This document shows positions 60,993 through 64,000 of a DNA stretch of 64,000 bases, piece after piece (position 1 is the stretch's first letter; every line of letters starts with the position of its first letter). Source of the DNA: Hydrogenophaga sp. RAC07 (GTDB lineage: Bacteria > Pseudomonadota > Gammaproteobacteria > Burkholderiales > Burkholderiaceae_C); NCBI RefSeq assembly GCF_001713375.1, contig NZ_CP016449.1:496001-560000 (forward strand), read 5' to 3'. Both the position numbers and the translations under genes were made by a program. Under the pieces are notes generated by a model. It saw only the letters and a program-made list of their open reading frames with translations. It was not told the origin of the DNA and ran no database searches.

Positions 60993-61056
60993 AGCGGGAT
61001 TACCATGGCGCGAGACGCTGGCCACCGGTCGGCAAACCGCTTCTGGAGGACTGTTC

Positions 61057-61782
61057 ATGAACACGATCGCCCGTCTCGTCACCGCGCTGTTGATCGCCGT
61101 CGGCATCGCCGTGGCCGGCTTCGCCGTGAGCCAGGGTCTGGAGCGTTTTCGCATGTCGGACCGCTCGGTCACGGTCAAGGGACTGGCCGAGAAGGATGTG
61201 GAGAGTGACTTCGCCGTGTGGACGCTGTCGTTCCGCCGCGCCGGCAACGACTTCGGTGGTGTGCAGCAGGCCCTGGCCGGCGACCGCGACAAGGTGGCGG
61301 CCTTCCTGAGGCAGCGCGGTTTCACCGATGCCGAGGTGGAGGCCAAGCCGCTGCAGGTGCAGGACCTCTTCACCCGCGAGTACGCGCAGGGCAACCAGCC
61401 GTTCCGCTTCAACGGCACCGGTCAGGTGCTGGTGAAGTCGGCCCGCGTGGCCGAGGTGGAGGGCGCCGCCCGTGCGGTGGACCCGCTGATCCAGGCGGGC
61501 GTGCAGTTGGGCGGTGAAAACGAAGGGGGTCGCAGCGGCCCGCGTTTTCAGCTGCGCGGCTTCAACGACATCAAGGCGCCCTTGCTGGCCGAAGCCACGC
61601 GCAACGCCCGCGAGCAAGCCGACAAGTTTGCCGCCGAAGCCGGCGCCGAACTCGGTCCGTTGAAGAACGCCAACCAGGGGGTGATCCGCATCACTGGTGA
61701 CGACGGCAACGACTTCGACGACGGCAGCTCGCGCATGAAGCGGCTGCGGGTGGTGAGCACCTTCGAATACGAGCTGAAGTGA
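61057..61782 (+). CDS. SIMPL (DUF541) domain protein
   Basis: 241 residues: an N-terminal membrane anchor or signal (LVTALLIAVGIAVAGFAVSQG) and the SIMPL domain, with VTVKGLAEKDVESDFAVW at its start and FNGTGQVLVKS in the middle. Such periplasmic proteins are linked to oxidative or membrane stress, function unclear. GGAGGA precedes the ATG. It converges on the anti-sigma-domain gene. Confidence 0.88.
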   Translation: MNTIARLVTALLIAVGIAVAGFAVSQGLERFRMSDRSVTVKGLAEKDVESDFAVWTLSFRRAGNDFGGVQQALAGDRDKVAAFLRQRGFTDAEVEAKPLQVQDLFTREYAQGNQPFRFNGTGQVLVKSARVAEVEGAARAVDPLIQAGVQLGGENEGGRSGPRFQLRGFNDIKAPLLAEATRNAREQADKFAAEAGAELGPLKNANQGVIRITGDDGNDFDDGSSRMKRLRVVSTFEYELK

Positions 61783-61789
61783 GCTGGCG

Positions 61790-62302
61790 TCAGATCGCCT
61801 TCTGGATCAACCAGCCCTGGAACAGATAGGGCAGGCGAGGCCCCACGGCCTCGGGCACGCCGCCCTTGTTCTCCACGCTGATCGCCAGCTTGGTCGCACC
61901 GGTCAGGTGGGCTTCTTTTGCGGGCAGTTGCAGCGTCTTGAACTTGCTCTGGATCACACCCAGCGAGCGCGGCGGTTGGTTGGCGGAGAGCGCCCACAGC
62001 TGCATGCTGTCCTCGCGCCCCTCTTTCACTTCGTTGAGCCGCTGCAGCTGCAACACGCCGGCCTGCGGGTCCATGGTCACCAGCAGGGCGGGCAGTTCCT
62101 GGGCGTCCAGCAGCACCGACACGTAACGCACCTGCGGGGTGACCAGCAGGCGTTCCTGCAGGTGCACGATCTGCGCCTTGAGCTGTTCAACCATGCTGGC
62201 CGTGGTGGCTGCGCCCAGCAGCAGCACCAGCGCCAGCACCACGCTGATGCCCAGCCACAACTTCGAGGTGCGCGGCCGTGCCGGCGGCTCAAGCGGGGTC
62301 AT
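61790..62302 (-). CDS. orphan RskA-type anti-sigma C-terminal domain protein
   Basis: 170 residues: a proline-rich cytoplasmic N-terminus of 15 residues, one membrane helix (LWLGISVVLALVLLLGAAT) and a periplasmic domain closely like that of the anti-sigma at 51090: LLVTMDPQAGVLQLQRL, QLWALSANQPPRSLGVIQ, NKGGVPEAVGP and ending LIQKAI. The sigma-binding domain is missing and no sigma gene is near. It is coupled (ATGA) to the 2-hydroxyacid oxidase gene upstream. It may sense the same periplasmic signal without controlling a sigma factor. Confidence 0.8.
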   Translation of the reverse strand: MTPLEPPARPRTSKLWLGISVVLALVLLLGAATTASMVEQLKAQIVHLQERLLVTPQVRYVSVLLDAQELPALLVTMDPQAGVLQLQRLNEVKEGREDSMQLWALSANQPPRSLGVIQSKFKTLQLPAKEAHLTGATKLAISVENKGGVPEAVGPRLPYLFQGWLIQKAI

Positions 62303-63453
62303 GGTGTGGGAAAGGTGCCGGGCAGCAGGATGCTCTTGTCCACCGTCTCGATGTTGGTGTGGCCGCAGAAGGCCATGGTGAGGTCGAGTTCGCGGTGGAT
62401 GATCTGCAGGCACTTGGACACGCCTGCTTCGCCCATGGCGCCCAGGCCGTAGAGCATGGGGCGGCCGATGTAAACACCGCGCGCGCCCAGGGCACGCGCC
62501 TTCAAGACGTCCTGCCCGCTGCGGATGCCGCCGTCCATGTGCACCTCGATCTGGCTGCCCACGGTATCCACGATGGCCGGCAGCGCCTCGATGCTGCTCT
62601 GCGCCCCGTCGAGCTGGCGCCCGCCGTGGTTGCTCACGATCAGCGCGTCCGCGCCCGAGGCCACCGACAAGCGTGCGTCTTCCACGTCCTGGATGCCTTT
62701 GAGGATCAGCTTGCCACCCCAGCGCTTCTTGATCCACTCCACGTCGCCCCAGTTCAGCGCCGGGTCGAACTGCTTGGCGGTCCATTCGCTGAGGCTGCCC
62801 ATGTTTTCCACGCCGCTCACATGGCCGACGATGTTGCCGAACTGCTTGCGTTTGGTGCCCAGCATGCCCATCGCCCAGCGCGGTTTGGTGGCGATGTTGA
62901 TCATGTTGGCGATGGTCAGCTTGGGCGGGGCCGACAGGCCGTTTTTCAGATCCTTGTGGCGCTGGCCCAGGATCTGCAGATCGAGCGTGAGCACCAGTGC
63001 CGCGCAGTTGGCGGCCTTGGCGCGGTCGATCAGGCGCTCGATGAACGCGCGGTCTTTCATCACATACAGCTGGAACCAGAAACCTTCACCGGCGTGCTGT
63101 GCCACGTCCTCGATGGAGCAGATGCTCATGGTGGAGAGCGTGAACGGAATACCCATCTTTTTCGCCGCGCGCGCGGCCAGGATTTCACCGTCGGCGTGCT
63201 GCATGCCGGTCAGGCCCGTGGGCGCAATCGCCACCGGCATCGCCACCTCCTGGCCCACCATGGTGCTGCGGGTGCTGCGGTTTTCCATGTTGACCGCCAC
63301 GCGCTGGCGCAGCTTGATCTTCTGGAAGTCCTCGCTGTTGGCGCGGTAGGTGCCTTCGGTCCAGGAGCCGCTGTCGGCGTAGTCGTAGAACATCCGCGGC
63401 ACGCGCTTCTGGGCGAGCACGCGCAGGTCTTCGACGGTGGTGATGACGGTCAT
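62299..63453 (-). CDS. FMN-dependent alpha-hydroxy-acid oxidising protein
   Basis: 384 residues, TIM-barrel flavoprotein of the L-lactate/glycolate/mandelate dehydrogenase family. The FMN site is AIAPTGLTGMQHADGEI, the catalytic His is in SNHGGRQLDGAQSS, and the Arg-rich VHMDGGIRSGQDVLKARALGARGVYIGRP phosphate site follows. It oxidises a 2-hydroxy acid, most likely lactate-like, passing electrons to O2 or quinone. It diverges from a LysR gene (142 nt). Confidence 0.92.
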   Translation of the reverse strand: MTVITTVEDLRVLAQKRVPRMFYDYADSGSWTEGTYRANSEDFQKIKLRQRVAVNMENRSTRSTMVGQEVAMPVAIAPTGLTGMQHADGEILAARAAKKMGIPFTLSTMSICSIEDVAQHAGEGFWFQLYVMKDRAFIERLIDRAKAANCAALVLTLDLQILGQRHKDLKNGLSAPPKLTIANMINIATKPRWAMGMLGTKRKQFGNIVGHVSGVENMGSLSEWTAKQFDPALNWGDVEWIKKRWGGKLILKGIQDVEDARLSVASGADALIVSNHGGRQLDGAQSSIEALPAIVDTVGSQIEVHMDGGIRSGQDVLKARALGARGVYIGRPMLYGLGAMGEAGVSKCLQIIHRELDLTMAFCGHTNIETVDKSILLPGTFPTP

Positions 63454-63595
63454 GAAGTCTCCAGGGGTTGTTGTTCGAATGGGTGGCCGGGCGGTGCACA
63501 CGGCGGCCGTGGCACGCATGTTAGCGGTGTGTTTCGCCGAGCGCTTGTGAAAGCTGCATCGGGCGGATTGAAATTTCTTGAGACCCCGTGCCATC

Positions 63596-64000
63596 ATGCA
63601 AGGCTTCCTCGCCCAACACCTGCCAACCGTCCACCCCGTGTCCGAACCGTTTGACCTGATCACCCTGCGCGTCGTTGTGGCGGTGGCCGAGTGCGGCTCC
63701 ATCAGCGCGGGCAGCGATCGGGTGCACCTGGCGCTGGGCGCGGCCAGCGCACGCATCTCGGCACTTGAAGCCACGCTGGGCGTGCGCATCTTCGAACGGT
63801 CTTCGCGCGGCGTGCGTGCCACACCCACCGGGCACCTGCTGGTGCAACGAGGGCGCGAATTGCTGGCCGATGCCGACCGCCTGGCGCTCGATCTGATCGA
63901 CGTGGGGCAGGGTTTGCAGGGCAGTGTGCGGGTGATGGCGAACACTTCGGCCTTGCTGGAGGTGCTGCCCCAGGGGCTGGATGCGTTTGCCAGGCGCTTC
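63596..64000 (+). CDS. LysR family transcriptional regulator, N-terminal part
   Basis: Open to the right edge (135 codons). The winged helix-turn-helix is visible: FDLITLRVVVAVAECGSISAG, AASARISALEATLGVRIFERSSRG and TPTGHLLVQRGRELL. The ATG at 63596 or the GTG at 63638 could be the start; most LysR proteins begin close to the FDL segment, which favours the GTG. It diverges from the 2-hydroxyacid oxidase gene and probably controls it. The effector domain is outside the window. Confidence 0.85.
   Translation, partial: MQGFLAQHLPTVHPVSEPFDLITLRVVVAVAECGSISAGSDRVHLALGAASARISALEATLGVRIFERSSRGVRATPTGHLLVQRGRELLADADRLALDLIDVGQGLQGSVRVMANTSALLEVLPQGLDAFARRF

Overview
The window reads as a chromosomal segment of a high-GC betaproteobacterium, most likely a member of the Comamonadaceae (order Burkholderiales; a Hydrogenophaga-like genome would fit). 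This is inferred from the cytochrome oxidase gene order (DUF2244, coxB, coxA, a 40-residue assembly protein, ctaG, DUF2970, coxC, DUF2909, SURF1, cox15, ctaB, SCO), from DUF1841 and DUF3501 genes, and from GC-rich dispersed repeats of a type I associate with this family. I see no insertion sequence, phage or CRISPR array. All genes look intact except the two cut by the window edges.

Layout. 1-2.4 kb: a MoxR ATPase and its usual VWA partner (cut at the left edge), separated by an acetyltransferase gene and a VapBC toxin-antitoxin pair. 2.6-5.2 kb: cytochrome c4, DUF1841, a TRIC-like channel and an IclR regulator. 5.3-16.9 kb: an aromatic-catabolism island with 3-oxoadipate CoA-transferase (pcaIJ), 3-oxoadipyl-CoA thiolase (pcaF), a HIBADH-like oxidoreductase, maleylacetate reductase, a type II NADH dehydrogenase-like flavoprotein, a LysR regulator, hydroxyquinol 1,2-dioxygenase, a TRAP transporter and two small barrel proteins. 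Together these take hydroxyquinol through maleylacetate and 3-oxoadipate to succinyl-CoA and acetyl-CoA. 17-22.2 kb: housekeeping (TauE/SafE, ParA, MaoC, TrmL, ComF, a degenerate BioC-like protein, DUF2244). 22.3-31.7 kb: the complete aa3-type cytochrome c oxidase locus with heme A and copper assembly genes, preceded by a perfect FNR-type box and closed by strong terminators. 31.8-38.9 kb: a Bug-type binding protein, a ferredoxin-reductase-like protein, an epimerase, a CaCA antiporter, tRNA-Leu(CAA), cysM, a Nudix hydrolase, TusA and a dehydrogenase-fold protein that has lost catalytic residues. 39-44.8 kb: valS, then a three-gene aromatic monooxygenase/VOC module. 45-51 kb: rubrerythrin, Fe-S protein and DUF3501, then yaaA, a 2OG-Fe(II) oxygenase, a hydrolase and queF.

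51.1-55.4 kb is the most distinctive part. An ECF sigma factor and its anti-sigma factor end a five-gene minus-strand operon that also encodes a DUF3034 outer-membrane-type protein, an exported truncated hemoglobin and an exported cupredoxin. Facing it is a Tat-exported ferritin-like protein. The divergent region holds two mirror-image copies of the bipartite element TGAATCC-N16/17-CGTATCC, placed as -35/-10 elements for each direction. The simplest reading is a self-contained ECF regulon for extracytoplasmic metal or redox stress. A second gene for the anti-sigma C-terminal domain, without sigma-binding region or sigma partner, lies at 61.8 kb beside an FMN-dependent 2-hydroxyacid oxidase.

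55.4-64 kb: a histone-deacetylase-family protein, a PPC-domain protein, a GNAT, an isochorismatase-like hydrolase, an enoyl-CoA hydratase-like protein, DNA polymerase IV, a SIMPL protein, the 2-hydroxyacid oxidase and a LysR regulator cut at the right edge. Functions are assigned by recognising family motifs by eye; no database search was possible.
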